64,000 nt of DNA from Frigidibacter oleivorans (GCF_003993775.1 NZ_RJRZ01000004.1:1-64000), one strand, 5' to 3'; positions 44,489 through 53,612 are shown, numbered from the stretch's first letter. Notes: generated from the sequence alone by a model not told the origin. Numbers and translations are program-made.

Positions 44489-45514
44489 ATGATGGACAGA
44501 CGCGACTTCTTCGTGGCGGGGCTGGGTGCTGGGCTGGTCCTGGCCGCCCCCGCGGTGCTCAGGGCAGAGCCCGTCCGGCTGAAATGCTCGAGCTACCTGC
44601 CGCCGATGCACCAGATCAACGCCGAGCTGGCCCGCTGGGCCGCCGATCTGGGCCAAGCCTCGGACGGGCAACTGCTGATCGAGGTCTTCCCCGGCGGCCA
44701 GATGGGTCCCCCGCCGCGGCAGCTGGACCTCGTGCGCACCGGGATCGCGGATTTCGCCTTCGTCTACACCGCCCTCTATCCCGGCCGCTTCCCGGTGACC
44801 GACCTGCTGGCCCGGCCCTTCGCCCTGGCCGATGCCGAGGGCGAGCCGATCAGCAGCGCCCGCGCCTCGTGGGTCGCGACCTCGCTCGCCGATGTCACGG
44901 CGGCCGAATATCCCGGCTGCGAGCTGCTCTATTCTGTCTGTTCCACCGCGACCGGCTTCTACATGAAGGACGTGCTGGTCCGCCGCCCCGAAGACCTTGC
45001 GGGGCTGCGGATCCGCCCCACCAGCGGCGTGGTGGCCGAACAGCTCAAGGCCCTGGGCGCCAGCCCGGCCACCATCGCGCCCACGGAACTGGCCGATGCC
45101 ATCGCCAAGGGGGTCGTGGACGGCGCGGTGTTCAACTTCGAGGGCGGCAAGGCCTTCCAGCTGCAGCAATCGGTGCGCCGGGTATCGACCATCGCCAATT
45201 CGGCCGCGACCTTCTCGCTCGTCGCGAATGGCGCGATGATCGCCGGCCTGCCGGCCGAGCTTGCGGCGCTGCTGCGCGACAGCGGCGGGCCGGAGGCCGG
45301 GCGCCGGGTGGGCGGGCTTTATGACACGGCCGAAGCCGCGGGCCGCAGCTTCATGGCCGAGGCGGGTGTCGAGATCGTCGACCTGCGCGGCCCCGCGCTG
45401 GAGCCGTTCCGCGCCGCGCTGGCGCCGGCCGGCGCGGCGCAGCTGGCCGCACTGGGCGAAGCCGAGGCAGCGGCCCTGGTCGCGCGGATCGACGCGCTGA
45501 TGGCGGAGGCATGA
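44489..45514 (+). CDS. TRAP transporter substrate-binding protein (DctP type), second system
   Basis: 341 aa. Signal peptide with twin arginine (MMDRRDFFVAGLGAG) and cleavage near VLRAE, so Tat export is likely. DctP fold: VRLKCSSYLPPMHQIN, PGGQMGPPPRQLDLVRTGIADF, DLAGLRIRPTSGVVAEQLKALGASP with the ligand-binding Arg, and ADAIAKGVVDGAVFNFEG. This form (with the TEL/AD signature after ALGASP) often binds aromatic or keto acids. It lies between the hydroxylase and the two permease genes, suggesting uptake of the aromatic substrate of this operon. Confidence 0.92.
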   Translation: MMDRRDFFVAGLGAGLVLAAPAVLRAEPVRLKCSSYLPPMHQINAELARWAADLGQASDGQLLIEVFPGGQMGPPPRQLDLVRTGIADFAFVYTALYPGRFPVTDLLARPFALADAEGEPISSARASWVATSLADVTAAEYPGCELLYSVCSTATGFYMKDVLVRRPEDLAGLRIRPTSGVVAEQLKALGASPATIAPTELADAIAKGVVDGAVFNFEGGKAFQLQQSVRRVSTIANSAATFSLVANGAMIAGLPAELAALLRDSGGPEAGRRVGGLYDTAEAAGRSFMAEAGVEIVDLRGPALEPFRAALAPAGAAQLAALGEAEAAALVARIDALMAEA

Positions 45515-46086
45515 CCATGGCCGCGCCCCGCCCCGCCGCACAGCCCGCCGCACAGCCCGGTGCGATCAACCGCGCGCTGTCGCGCCTCGCACGGACCTGC
45601 ACCTGGGGCGGGGTCGCGGCGGTCGCGGTGATGATGCTCGCCACCTGCTGGGATGTCCTCGCCCGCCAGCTTCTCGGCCGGCCGCTCGACGGCGTGGTGG
45701 AACTGGTCGAGGTGACGGTGCTGGCCGCGGCGATGCTGGGCCTGCCCGAAGCCTTCCTGCGGGACGAGCAGATCCGCGTCGATCTGGTCGACAGCCTGCT
45801 GCCGCCGCGGGCGCTGGCCACCGTCAAGGCGGTGGCGCTGGCGCTGTCGGTCGGGTTTCTGGCGCTGCTGGTGGTGCGGGTCTGGCCGTCGATGCTGGAC
45901 GCCCGGCGCTATGGCGACATGAAATATGACCTCGGCCTGCCGCTCTGGCCGCTGTATGCGCTGATCGTCTTTGCCTTCGCCGCCTCGATGGCGACCGCGG
46001 CCCTGTCGCTGATCCGCGCGCTGCGCGGGGCGACCGGCGCGCCGGCCCCCGCCGGTGCCGAGGGCAGGCAGGAGCGCCCGGCATGA
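45511..46086 (+). CDS. TRAP transporter small permease (DctQ type), second system
   Basis: 191 aa with four membrane segments (about 36-54, 66-84, 108-128, 148-170) and the DctQ segment WDVLARQLLGRPLDGVVELVE. The ATG overlaps the dctP stop (ATGA); a second ATG two codons on (45517) is also possible. Stop overlaps the dctM start. Confidence 0.9.
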   Translation: MTMAAPRPAAQPAAQPGAINRALSRLARTCTWGGVAAVAVMMLATCWDVLARQLLGRPLDGVVELVEVTVLAAAMLGLPEAFLRDEQIRVDLVDSLLPPRALATVKAVALALSVGFLALLVVRVWPSMLDARRYGDMKYDLGLPLWPLYALIVFAFAASMATAALSLIRALRGATGAPAPAGAEGRQERPA

Positions 46087-47372
46087 GCCCGCTCGCGCTT
46101 GCAGGGGTCGGCATCCTGTCGCTCGTCGCCCTGATCCTGGTGAGGGTGCCGGTGGCCGTGGCACTCGGCCTCGTGGGGGCGGCGGGCTATGCCGCGCTGG
46201 AGGGGCTGGGGCGCGCGGGGCTGGTCGTGGGCGCCGCGCCGGCGGAACTGGCACAGGCCTACAGCTTCTCGGTCGTGCCGCTCTTCACGCTGATGGGCGC
46301 TGTCGCCGCGGTGGCGGGCCTGTCGGCCGACCTGTTCCGCGCCGCCAATGCCACGCTGCGGGGCACCCGCGGCGCCTCGGCAGTGGCGGCGATCCTGGCC
46401 TCCGGCCTGTTCGGGGCGATCTGCGGCTCTTCGGTCGCGACCGCGCTGACCATGACCCGCGTCTCGATCCCCGAGATGCAGCGCGAGGGCTATCCCGACC
46501 GGCTGGCCGCGGGCGCGGTGGCCGCCGGCGGAACGCTGGGGATCCTGATCCCGCCCTCGCTGATCCTGATGATCTACGCGATCATCGCCCAGCTTTCGGT
46601 GGCCGAACTCTTCGCCGCGGCGCTGGTGCCGGGGATCGCGCTGATGCTGCTGTACGCGCTGGTGGCGCTGGCGATCGGCCGGCGCATCGCCCCGGCCCGG
46701 ACCGGGCCCGCCGCGCCCCTTCTGCCGGCGCTGGCGCGGATCTGGCATGTGCTGGGCCTGTTCCTGCTGACCATCGGCGGGATCTATGCGGGCTTCTTCA
46801 CCCCGACCGAGGCGGCGGCCATCGGCGCGCTGGGCGCGATCGTGCTGGCGCTGGTCACCCGCCGCACCGGCTGGCGCCAGCTGGGCACGACCGCGGTGGA
46901 AACGGTGCGGCTGGTCTCGTCGGTGATCTTCATCGTGATGTGCTCGACGATCTTCTCGTATTTCATCGTGCAGACGGGGCTGTCCGGGGCGCTGGCCTCG
47001 GCGCTGACCGCGGCGGGCCTCGGGCCGGTCGGGATGATCCTGCTGATCTGCCTCGCCTATCTGGTGATGGGATGCTTCCTCGACGGGATCGCGATGATCC
47101 TCATCACCGTACCGATCGTGCTGCCGCTGGTGGCGGCGGGGGGCTGGGACCCGGTCTGGTTCGGCGTGCTGCTCGTGGTGCTGGTGGAAATCGGGCTCGT
47201 CACCCCGCCCTTCGGCATGAACCTCTTCGTGATCAAGGCCTCGTGCCCCGGGCTTTCGGTGGCCGATCTCTACCGCGGCGCAGCGATGTTCCTCGTGGCG
47301 CCGGCGCTGCTGATCGCGGCGATGATCCTCTGGCCGGGCCTCGCGCTCTGGCTGCCCGCCCTGATGAACTAG
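46083..47372 (+). CDS. TRAP transporter large permease (DctM type), second system
   Basis: 429 aa, about 12 membrane segments. FSVVPLFTLMGAVAAVAGLS, GAICGSSVATALTMTRVSIP, GGTLGILIPPSLILMIYAII, GIYAGFFTPTEAAAIGALGA and EIGLVTPPFGMNLFVIKA are family hallmarks. Starts four bases before the DctQ stop ends and precedes the BKACE gene by nine bases. Confidence 0.93.
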   Translation: MSPLALAGVGILSLVALILVRVPVAVALGLVGAAGYAALEGLGRAGLVVGAAPAELAQAYSFSVVPLFTLMGAVAAVAGLSADLFRAANATLRGTRGASAVAAILASGLFGAICGSSVATALTMTRVSIPEMQREGYPDRLAAGAVAAGGTLGILIPPSLILMIYAIIAQLSVAELFAAALVPGIALMLLYALVALAIGRRIAPARTGPAAPLLPALARIWHVLGLFLLTIGGIYAGFFTPTEAAAIGALGAIVLALVTRRTGWRQLGTTAVETVRLVSSVIFIVMCSTIFSYFIVQTGLSGALASALTAAGLGPVGMILLICLAYLVMGCFLDGIAMILITVPIVLPLVAAGGWDPVWFGVLLVVLVEIGLVTPPFGMNLFVIKASCPGLSVADLYRGAAMFLVAPALLIAAMILWPGLALWLPALMN

Positions 47373-47381
47373 GAGCCCGCC

Positions 47382-48314
47382 ATGGCCGCACGTCCGAAAA
47401 CCATCATCTCCTGCGCAATCACCGGCGCGATCCACACCCCCACCATGTCCGACGCGCTGCCCTATACGGCCGAGGACATCGCGACCCAGGCGATCGAGGC
47501 GGCCGAGGCCGGCGCCGCGATCCTGCACCTGCATGCCCGCCGCCCCGAGGATGGCGGCGTCTCGGTCGACCGCGGGCATTTCGCGGCCTTCCTGCCGCGG
47601 ATCAAGCAGGCGAGCGACGCGGTCATCAACATCTCGACGGGCGGCAGCCTGCACATGAGCATCGAGGAGCGCGTCGGCCCCGCGCTCGCCTTCTCGCCCG
47701 AGATGTGCAGCCTCAACATGGGATCGATGAACTTCTCGTTCCACCCGCTGGCCAAACGCTACGACACCTGGAAGTTCGACTGGGAGCGCGACTACATCGC
47801 CAATTCCGATGCGAACATATTCCGCAACACCTTCCGCGACATCGAGACCGCGGCCCGCGCGCTGGCGCCCCACGACATCAAGTTCGAGCACGAATGCTAC
47901 GATGTCGGCCATCTCTACAACCTGCGCTTCTGCATGGATATCGGCCTGTTCAAGGCGCCCGTCTTCATCCAGTTCGTCTTCGGCATCCTCGGCGGCATCG
48001 GCCCCGAGGTGGACAACCTCGTGTTCATGAAGCGCACCGCCGACCGCCTGTTCGGCACCGACTACCGCTGGTCGGTGCTGGGCGCGGGCGCGGCGCAGAT
48101 GCCGCTGGCCACCACCGCCGTGCAGCTGGGCGGCAATCTCAGGGTCGGACTGGAGGACAGCCTGTTCATCGCCCGCGGCCGGCTCGCGCGGTCGAATGCC
48201 GAACAGGTCGCCAAGATCCGCCGCATCGTCGAGGATCTGGGCGCCGAGATCGCCACCCCCGAGGAGGCGCGCGAGATCCTCGCCCTGAAGGGCGGCGACC
48301 GGACGAATTTCTGA
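47382..48314 (+). CDS. BKACE-family beta-keto acid cleavage enzyme
   Basis: 310 aa. Family DUF849 (Kce-like): TIM-barrel Zn enzymes that condense a beta-keto acid with acetyl-CoA, giving acetoacetate and a new CoA ester. Visible signatures are SCAITGAIHTP at the N-terminus, AAILHLHARRPEDG with Zn-binding His49 and His51, INISTGGS, FEHECYDVGHLYNL, and VFGILGGIGPEVDNL. The fixed 'TPTMS' segment and QLGGNLRVGLEDSL near the C-terminus are intact. Its substrate varies widely in the family. Here it sits inside a ring-cleavage operon, which predicts a keto acid derived from an aromatic ring. Confidence 0.92.
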   Translation: MAARPKTIISCAITGAIHTPTMSDALPYTAEDIATQAIEAAEAGAAILHLHARRPEDGGVSVDRGHFAAFLPRIKQASDAVINISTGGSLHMSIEERVGPALAFSPEMCSLNMGSMNFSFHPLAKRYDTWKFDWERDYIANSDANIFRNTFRDIETAARALAPHDIKFEHECYDVGHLYNLRFCMDIGLFKAPVFIQFVFGILGGIGPEVDNLVFMKRTADRLFGTDYRWSVLGAGAAQMPLATTAVQLGGNLRVGLEDSLFIARGRLARSNAEQVAKIRRIVEDLGAEIATPEEAREILALKGGDRTNF

Positions 48315-48373
48315 AGCCACGGCAACCGCGCGGCCGCCGCACAGCGCCGGCCGGATCAAGGGAGGACGCGGAC

Positions 48374-49330
48374 ATGACGGCGATCACCGGCAAGATCGGA
48401 GTGACGAAGCGCCCCGGCGAACTGGGCGTGCATTCCATGGACCATTTCGGCATGAGCGTGCCCGACCTCGCGGCCGCGGAACGCTTCTACGGCGATTTCG
48501 GGCTGATCGTGCGCGAGGAGGGACAGGGTCTCGGGCTGTACACCGAAGGGTCGGAACACCGCTGGATGCAGCTCTCCGAAGGCCCGCGCAAGAAGCTCGG
48601 CCATCTGTCCTTCGGCGTGTTCGAGGAAGATTTCGAGCCGATGAAGACCCGGATCGAGCGCGCCGGCGTCCGGCTGGTCGATCCGCCGCGGGGATCGGAC
48701 AGCAATGGCGTGTGGTTCTTCGACCCGTTCGGGATACCGATCGAACTGAAGGTGGCCGAGAAATCGTCGCCCAACGTCAAGACATCCTTCGACATGGCCT
48801 CCTGCCCGCCGGGGCAGGCGGCGGCGCCGCTGCGCTCGCGCGCGGCGCGGACCCGGCCGCGCCGGCTCGCGCATCTGCTGATGTTCTCGCCCGACATCGG
48901 CCGCAGCATCGACTTCTACTGCCGGGCGCTCGGGTTGCGGCTGTCGGACCGTTCGGGCGACGGGGTCTGCTTCCTGCACGGGATCCACGGCTCCGATCAC
49001 CACATGATCGCCTTCGCCAAGTCGGCCGCGCCGGGCATGCACCATGTCTCGTGGGACGTGGGCAGCATCGACGATATCGGGCGCGGGGCGATGCACATGG
49101 CGGACCGCGGCTTCCAGAAGGGATGGGGGCTGGGACGGCACGTGCTGGGGTCGAACTACTTCCACTACATCGGGGACCCCTGGGGCAGCTATTCGGAATA
49201 TTCCTGCGATATCGACTACATCCCCCTCGATACCGACTGGGAGGCCGGGGACCACGACCCGCAGGACGGCTTCTACCTCTGGGGTCCCGAACTTCCCGCC
49301 GATTTCGTGCACAACTTCGAGGCGGAATAG
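48374..49330 (+). CDS. Extradiol (catechol 2,3-dioxygenase-like) VOC dioxygenase
   Basis: 318 aa, two VOC domains (about 18-128 and 165-285), the size of type I extradiol dioxygenases. Fe(II) ligands in the C-terminal domain are His168 (LAHLLMFSPDI), His224 (MHHVSWDV) and Glu275 (YSEYS); HHMIAFAK and NYFHYIGDPWG carry the other active-site His residues. The enzyme opens a catechol or trihydroxy ring next to its hydroxyls. ATG 48374 lies nine bases after a GGGAGGA site. Last gene of the operon, 59 bases after BKACE; converges on tctA. Confidence 0.92.
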   Translation: MTAITGKIGVTKRPGELGVHSMDHFGMSVPDLAAAERFYGDFGLIVREEGQGLGLYTEGSEHRWMQLSEGPRKKLGHLSFGVFEEDFEPMKTRIERAGVRLVDPPRGSDSNGVWFFDPFGIPIELKVAEKSSPNVKTSFDMASCPPGQAAAPLRSRAARTRPRRLAHLLMFSPDIGRSIDFYCRALGLRLSDRSGDGVCFLHGIHGSDHHMIAFAKSAAPGMHHVSWDVGSIDDIGRGAMHMADRGFQKGWGLGRHVLGSNYFHYIGDPWGSYSEYSCDIDYIPLDTDWEAGDHDPQDGFYLWGPELPADFVHNFEAE

Positions 49331-49402
49331 GCCCGGCAGCCGGACGTTCAGGGACCGGCCCTGCCTCGCGCCACCCGACCGGCGGGCATCCGGCAGGCGC
49401 GG

Positions 49403-50905
49403 TCACGCGCCCGCGCGGGCCCCGGTGCGGCGGCTGCGCAGACGCTTCAGCAGCGGCAGGCAGGTCGAGACCGCAAGCAGGGCGATCAGGATCCACGAGA
49501 TCGCGCCCGAGAACAGCGCCCCGGCATCGCCGCCCGAGATCAGCAGCGTGCGGCGCAGCGCATCCTCGGCCATCGGCCCCAGGATCACCGCGAGCACGGT
49601 GGGCGCGGTCGGGATGTCGAGCTTCTCCATCAGGAAGCCGAGCAGGCCGAAGCCCAGCATCAGCCAGACCTCGAACAGGCTGTTGTGGATCGCATAGACG
49701 CCGATCACCGACATCAGCATGATCATCGGCGACAGAAGCCGGGCCGGCATGCGCAGCACATAGATGAACGCCTTCGCGCCGACGGTGCCCAGGACATACA
49801 TCATCCCCGCGGTGATCAGCATCGACAGCATGAAGCCGTAGGTGACGTCGGCATTGTCGCGGAAAAGCTGCGGCCCCGGGATCAGCCCGTGCACCAGCAT
49901 CGCCCCCAGCATCACCGCCGCGACCGCGCTGCCCGGGATCCCGAGTGTCAGCGCCGGGATCAGCGTCGCCGCGGTATCGGCGTTGTTCGCGCATTCCGGC
50001 GCCGCCACACCCTCGGGTGCCCCCTGCCCGTACTTGGCCTTGTCCGGATCGCCGCGCCGCTGCTCGTTCCAGGCGAAGAGCGCGGCCACATTGCCGCCGA
50101 GCGCGGGGATGATCCCGGTCACCACGCCGATGACCGAGGCCTTGACCCAGACCGGCACCAGCTGCGACCAGCGGAAGCCCTCCGGCCGGCCGTCGAGCTG
50201 GCGCGCCTCGGTCCCGAGCTTCGGCGGATTGATCGCCAGGTCGATGGCCGGCGGGATCGCATAGAGCCCGGTCAGCAGCACCACGATGTCGATGCCGCTG
50301 AGCAGATCGAGCTGGTTGAAGGCGAAGCGTTCCACGCCGGTGATCGGATCGACGCCGATGCAGCCGATGACCAGCCCGAGGCAGGCGGCCAGAAGCCCCT
50401 TGACCGGGTTCCCCGACAGCAGGACGGCGATGGTCATCAGCCCGAAGATCGCCAGCCAGAAGTAGTTGGCCGGGCTGAACTTCAGCGCGACCATGGCCAG
50501 AGGCGGCGCCAGCAGCAGCAGCGCCACCGCGCTGACCGCCGAGCCGATGGCCGATGAGGCCAGCGAGATGCGCAGCGCGAGCCTGCCCTGCCCCTTCTGC
50601 GCCATCGGATAGCCGTCGAACACCGTCGCCACGCCCGCCGGCGTCCCGGGGATGCGCAGCAGGATCGCGGGGATCGAGCCGCCATACATCGCGCCGTTGT
50701 AGATGCCCGCCATCATCCCCAGGGCTGCCAGCGGCTCCATGGTGAAGGTCAGCGGGATCAGCACCGCGATGCCCATCGTCGCCGACAGCCCGGGAAGGGC
50801 GCCGACCGCGATCCCCACGGCCGTGCCGAGCAGCATCGACAGCACGACCGGCACGGTCATCAGCGCCGGCAGCGCGGCGACGATCTGGTGAAGGGTATCC
50901 AGCAT
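49403..50905 (-). CDS. tctA: Tripartite tricarboxylate transporter large permease TctA
   Basis: 500 aa, about 11-12 membrane segments. GTAVGIAVGALPGLSATMGIAVLIPLTF shape at the start (ALPGLSATM at about 38-46), YNGAMYGGSIPAILLRIPGTP, and the matching GIIPALGGNVAALFAW and GIPGSAVAAVMLGAMLVHG in the second half are the duplicated TctA signatures. Last gene of tctCBA, four bases after tctB. Substrate unknown; the neighbouring enzymes suggest a hydroxy acid. Confidence 0.94.
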   Translation of the reverse strand: MLDTLHQIVAALPALMTVPVVLSMLLGTAVGIAVGALPGLSATMGIAVLIPLTFTMEPLAALGMMAGIYNGAMYGGSIPAILLRIPGTPAGVATVFDGYPMAQKGQGRLALRISLASSAIGSAVSAVALLLLAPPLAMVALKFSPANYFWLAIFGLMTIAVLLSGNPVKGLLAACLGLVIGCIGVDPITGVERFAFNQLDLLSGIDIVVLLTGLYAIPPAIDLAINPPKLGTEARQLDGRPEGFRWSQLVPVWVKASVIGVVTGIIPALGGNVAALFAWNEQRRGDPDKAKYGQGAPEGVAAPECANNADTAATLIPALTLGIPGSAVAAVMLGAMLVHGLIPGPQLFRDNADVTYGFMLSMLITAGMMYVLGTVGAKAFIYVLRMPARLLSPMIMLMSVIGVYAIHNSLFEVWLMLGFGLLGFLMEKLDIPTAPTVLAVILGPMAEDALRRTLLISGGDAGALFSGAISWILIALLAVSTCLPLLKRLRSRRTGARAGA

Positions 50906-50909
50906 CGGT

Positions 50910-51383
50910 TCAACCCAGCAATGAGAGGACGGCTTCCGGCGGCAGCGGAAGCTTCAGCAGCAGATGGAAGACGCCGTAGAGCAGTGCGATGAAGCACAGC
51001 GTCGCCACGGCGATCGGCCCGGGCGCCCGGTATCCCAATGCCACCGCCATCGCCGGCAACAGGATCAGGCCCGCGGTGAAGAAGCCGATGCTGTCGATGC
51101 CCAGCACCACCAGCGCCGTCCCCAGGATCAGCGCCGCAAAGCGGCCCAACTGGGCAGGCGAGATGCGGAGGGGATCCGGGGCCGGACCCTCGACCGGGGT
51201 CCGGCGCAGCTCGATGACGGACTGCAGGAACCAGATCGCGGACAGGGCGGTGGCGATCAGCAGCACGGCAGAGGGCAGCATCCCGCTGCCGCCGCCATAG
51301 CCGCGCGCGGTGGCATAGCCCAGCAGCGACAGCGCCGCACAGCCGAGCGAGAGGGCGAGTTCGAGGTGAACCCTGCGCATCAT
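50910..51383 (-). CDS. tctB: Tripartite tricarboxylate transporter small permease TctB
   Basis: 157 aa with four membrane segments, the normal topology of the poorly conserved TctB subunit. Identification rests mainly on position between tctC and tctA, size and the GSGMLPSAVLLIATALSAIW segment after helix one. Two adjacent ATG codons (51383 and 51380) can start it. Confidence 0.85.
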   Translation of the reverse strand: MMRRVHLELALSLGCAALSLLGYATARGYGGGSGMLPSAVLLIATALSAIWFLQSVIELRRTPVEGPAPDPLRISPAQLGRFAALILGTALVVLGIDSIGFFTAGLILLPAMAVALGYRAPGPIAVATLCFIALLYGVFHLLLKLPLPPEAVLSLLG

Positions 51384-51407
51384 CGGGTCTCCGTCACGAA
51401 TGGCCGC

Positions 51408-51431
51408 GGCAGGAGGGAGCCCCCTCCTGCC
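51408..51431 (-). terminator. Perfect hairpin between tctC and tctB
   Basis: GGCAGGAGGG (51408-51417), 4-base loop, CCCTCCTGCC (51422-51431): a perfect 10-base-pair stem in the 66-base gap after tctC. There is no T-run, so it is more likely an mRNA-stabilising or attenuating element giving more binding protein than permease. Confidence 0.5.
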
Positions 51432-51449
51432 AGAGACGTCAAGCCGGCG

Positions 51450-52412
51450 TCAGTTCTGGGCCCAGGGCTCTTCGTCCCAGAGCTGCGAATAGGTCGCGTG
51501 CATCGCCTCGAGATCGGCGGTGAAGGCGGCGGCGTCCTTGTAGTCCAGCGCCAGCTTCTGTTCGGCGGCGCGGGCCTGGAATTCCGGGTCCTCGACCGCC
51601 GCCTTGACGGCCGCCTGCAGCTTGCCCAGCACGTCGTCCGGCAGTCCGACCGGCGCGCCGATGCCACGCTGCGAGCCAGAGATGACGTCATATCCCTGTT
51701 CGCGGAAGGTCGGCACGTCTGCGGCCTCGTCCCAGCGGCTTTCGGCCATCTGGCCCAGCGGGATCAGCGCGCCTTCCTCGGCGTCGGCGACCGTCTCGGA
51801 GATGTTCATGTTGCACAGCATGATATGCCCGCCGAGCGCGGCGGCACGGACATCGGCATTCCCGCTGAACGGCACGTGGGTCAGCTTGATACCCGCCTCC
51901 TTCTCGAAAGCGCGGGCCGCGAGATGGTCGTCGGAGCCGAGCCCGGTCGTGCCGTAAGTCACCTTGCCGGGGTTCGCCTTGGCATATTCCACCAGTTCGT
52001 CCAGCGTCTTGAACTCGCTCTGCGGCAGGACGCTGAACGCGCCGGGATCGGTGACCACATTGGCGACCGCCTGAATGCCTTCGAGCGTGTAGCGGGCGTC
52101 GCGCTGGATCGGGATCGTCACCACGTTCGGGGTATTGATGAAGCCGATGGTATAGCCGTCCGGATTGGCCTTCGCGAGTTCGGCAAAGCCGATCTCGCCG
52201 CTGGCGCCGGGGCGGTTCAGCACGACGATCGAGGCGCCGTCGCCGAGGTGCTTTTCGATGAAGGGGGCAAGCGTGCGCGCGGCGATGTCAGTGCCGCCGC
52301 CGGCGCTGTAGGCCACGATCATGGTGATCGGGCGCTCGGGATAGTCTGCCCAGGCAGCCCCACCCGCAAGCGTCATCAGGGCTGCAACCGCAGCCGTCGT
52401 CAGCCGGTTCAT
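51450..52412 (-). CDS. tctC: Tripartite tricarboxylate transporter substrate-binding protein TctC
   Basis: 320 aa. Sec signal to about residue 22 (LTTAAVAALMTLAGGAAWA-DYPE). The family motif YPERPITMIVAYSAGGGTDI starts the mature protein; NRPGASGEIGFAELAKANPDG and THVPFSGNADVRAAALGGHI are typical of the Bug/TctC fold. Glycine GGGTD loop binds a carboxylate. ATG 52412 has GGGAGGATGAC upstream. First gene of tctCBA, divergent from the 6PGDH-like gene across an unusually AT-rich region. Confidence 0.94.
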   Translation of the reverse strand: MNRLTTAAVAALMTLAGGAAWADYPERPITMIVAYSAGGGTDIAARTLAPFIEKHLGDGASIVVLNRPGASGEIGFAELAKANPDGYTIGFINTPNVVTIPIQRDARYTLEGIQAVANVVTDPGAFSVLPQSEFKTLDELVEYAKANPGKVTYGTTGLGSDDHLAARAFEKEAGIKLTHVPFSGNADVRAAALGGHIMLCNMNISETVADAEEGALIPLGQMAESRWDEAADVPTFREQGYDVISGSQRGIGAPVGLPDDVLGKLQAAVKAAVEDPEFQARAAEQKLALDYKDAAAFTADLEAMHATYSQLWDEEPWAQN

Positions 52413-52489
52413 GTCATCCTCCCAGATCCCTAGCGCGCCCTCCACGACGCGTAACATGGACACAAATAGTGCTACAGTCGGGCCGGCAA

Positions 52490-52650
52490 TGCGTAAAGGG
52501 AAAATTTCAGCACGCTCCGAACTATCGCATAATATCTATTTATTTCAGCATTTTCCTTGGCAGATTGCAGCGCTCATCAATAGTGTTTCAGACACGCCTC
52601 AAGCGAACCTTGCCCTTGCTTTGTATTTTTTCTGTTTTATCACGGAACCA
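52490..52650. promoter_or_regulatory. AT-rich divergent promoter region of tctCBA and the reductase
   Basis: The stretch contains TATCGCATAATATCTATTTA around 52524-52543 and TTTGTATTTTTTCTGTTTTA around 52620-52639, both far more AT-rich than the genome. CATAAT at about 52530-52535 could be a -10 box for the plus strand. No clear dyad is visible, so no operator is proposed. Confidence 0.35.
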
Positions 52651-52679
52651 TCAGCAAGCCGAATCGTGGAGGAGGCGCC

Positions 52680-53558
52680 TTGCACAGTTCATCGCCACAG
52701 CAGACCCTCGCGGACCCGTCGCCGCAGATCCTCGTGCTGGGGTTCGGCGCCGCGGGCCAGCCCTTCGCGACCGGCCTGGCCGCGGCCGGGGCCCGGGTGA
52801 CCGCCGTCGATCCGGCCATCGCCGCGCAGGGGCCGATCGACCGGCCCCGGCTGACGCTGTGCGCGGCCCTGCCCGCACGGCTCGACGACTATACGCTCGT
52901 CATCAGCATCCTGCCGGCCGCACTGACCCTCGCGGCGCTGCGCGACCTAGCGGGCCGCGGCGGCAACGGCACCATCCTCGATCTGTCGTCGTCGGATGCG
53001 GCCACGATGCGCCTCGCGGCCGAGGAACTCGACGGGCGCCTCGTCGATGGCGTGATCCTCGGGGCCGTCGGGCTGACGGGCCACACCACGCCCCTGCTTC
53101 TGGCCGGCGGCCCCTGCGAAACCGCCGAAAGCATCCTGACGCCGCTCGGCGCGCGGGTCACGGTGCTGCCCGGCGGCCGCCATGGCGATGCGGGCCAGCT
53201 GAAACTGCTGCGCAGCCTCTTTACCAAGACGCTGGAGGCGCTCGTGGTCGAGCTGAACCTCGCCGCGGATGCCCTGGGCCTGCAGGACAAGCTGCCGCTG
53301 GTCCTTGGCGACCTGCGGCAGGTCGCGTTCATCGACTTCATGGACGAGATGCTGCGCACCCACCCGCGCCACGCCGGACGCCGCGCCATCGAGCTCGAGG
53401 CGGCGCAGGCCCTGCTGGCCGGCCGGCTGCCGCTGCCCATGGCCGCCGCCGGACTGGGCGTGCTGGCGCGCGCCGCGGCGGAGGGGCCTGGCCCGGATGC
53501 GTCGCCCCGCGTCGCCCTCGACTGGTTGCGAGCCCATGCCGCCCCCGTGGCCGGCTGA
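52680..53558 (+). CDS. 6-phosphogluconate-dehydrogenase-like NAD(P) oxidoreductase
   Basis: 292 aa. Rossmann motif LVLGFGAAGQPFATGLAAAG near residues 19-38, an early beta-hydroxyacid-dehydrogenase-like arrangement, and a C-terminal DUF1932-like helical domain (KLLRSLFTKTLEALVVELN). The usual NADP Arg is replaced by Asp (VTAVDPA), favouring NAD. The usual catalytic motif G-x-x-G-x-G-x3-K-x3-N is present only as HGDAGQLKLLRSLFTKTLEA, so the function may be dehydrogenase or imine-reductase-like. TTG start with an excellent GGAGGAGG site. Possible operon with the oxidase gene 54 bases downstream. Confidence 0.78.
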   Translation: MHSSSPQQTLADPSPQILVLGFGAAGQPFATGLAAAGARVTAVDPAIAAQGPIDRPRLTLCAALPARLDDYTLVISILPAALTLAALRDLAGRGGNGTILDLSSSDAATMRLAAEELDGRLVDGVILGAVGLTGHTTPLLLAGGPCETAESILTPLGARVTVLPGGRHGDAGQLKLLRSLFTKTLEALVVELNLAADALGLQDKLPLVLGDLRQVAFIDFMDEMLRTHPRHAGRRAIELEAAQALLAGRLPLPMAAAGLGVLARAAAEGPGPDASPRVALDWLRAHAAPVAG

Positions 53559-53612
53559 TCGCGACCGGATCGGCCCGCACAGGGCACGTTCGCGGCAAGG
53601 GGGCCGCAGCCG

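Noticed and set aside
41771-45553. 1260-codon minus-strand frame opposite the FAH, hydroxylase and dctP genes
   Set aside because: Same kind of GC shadow; the plus-strand genes carry all motifs and ribosome sites.
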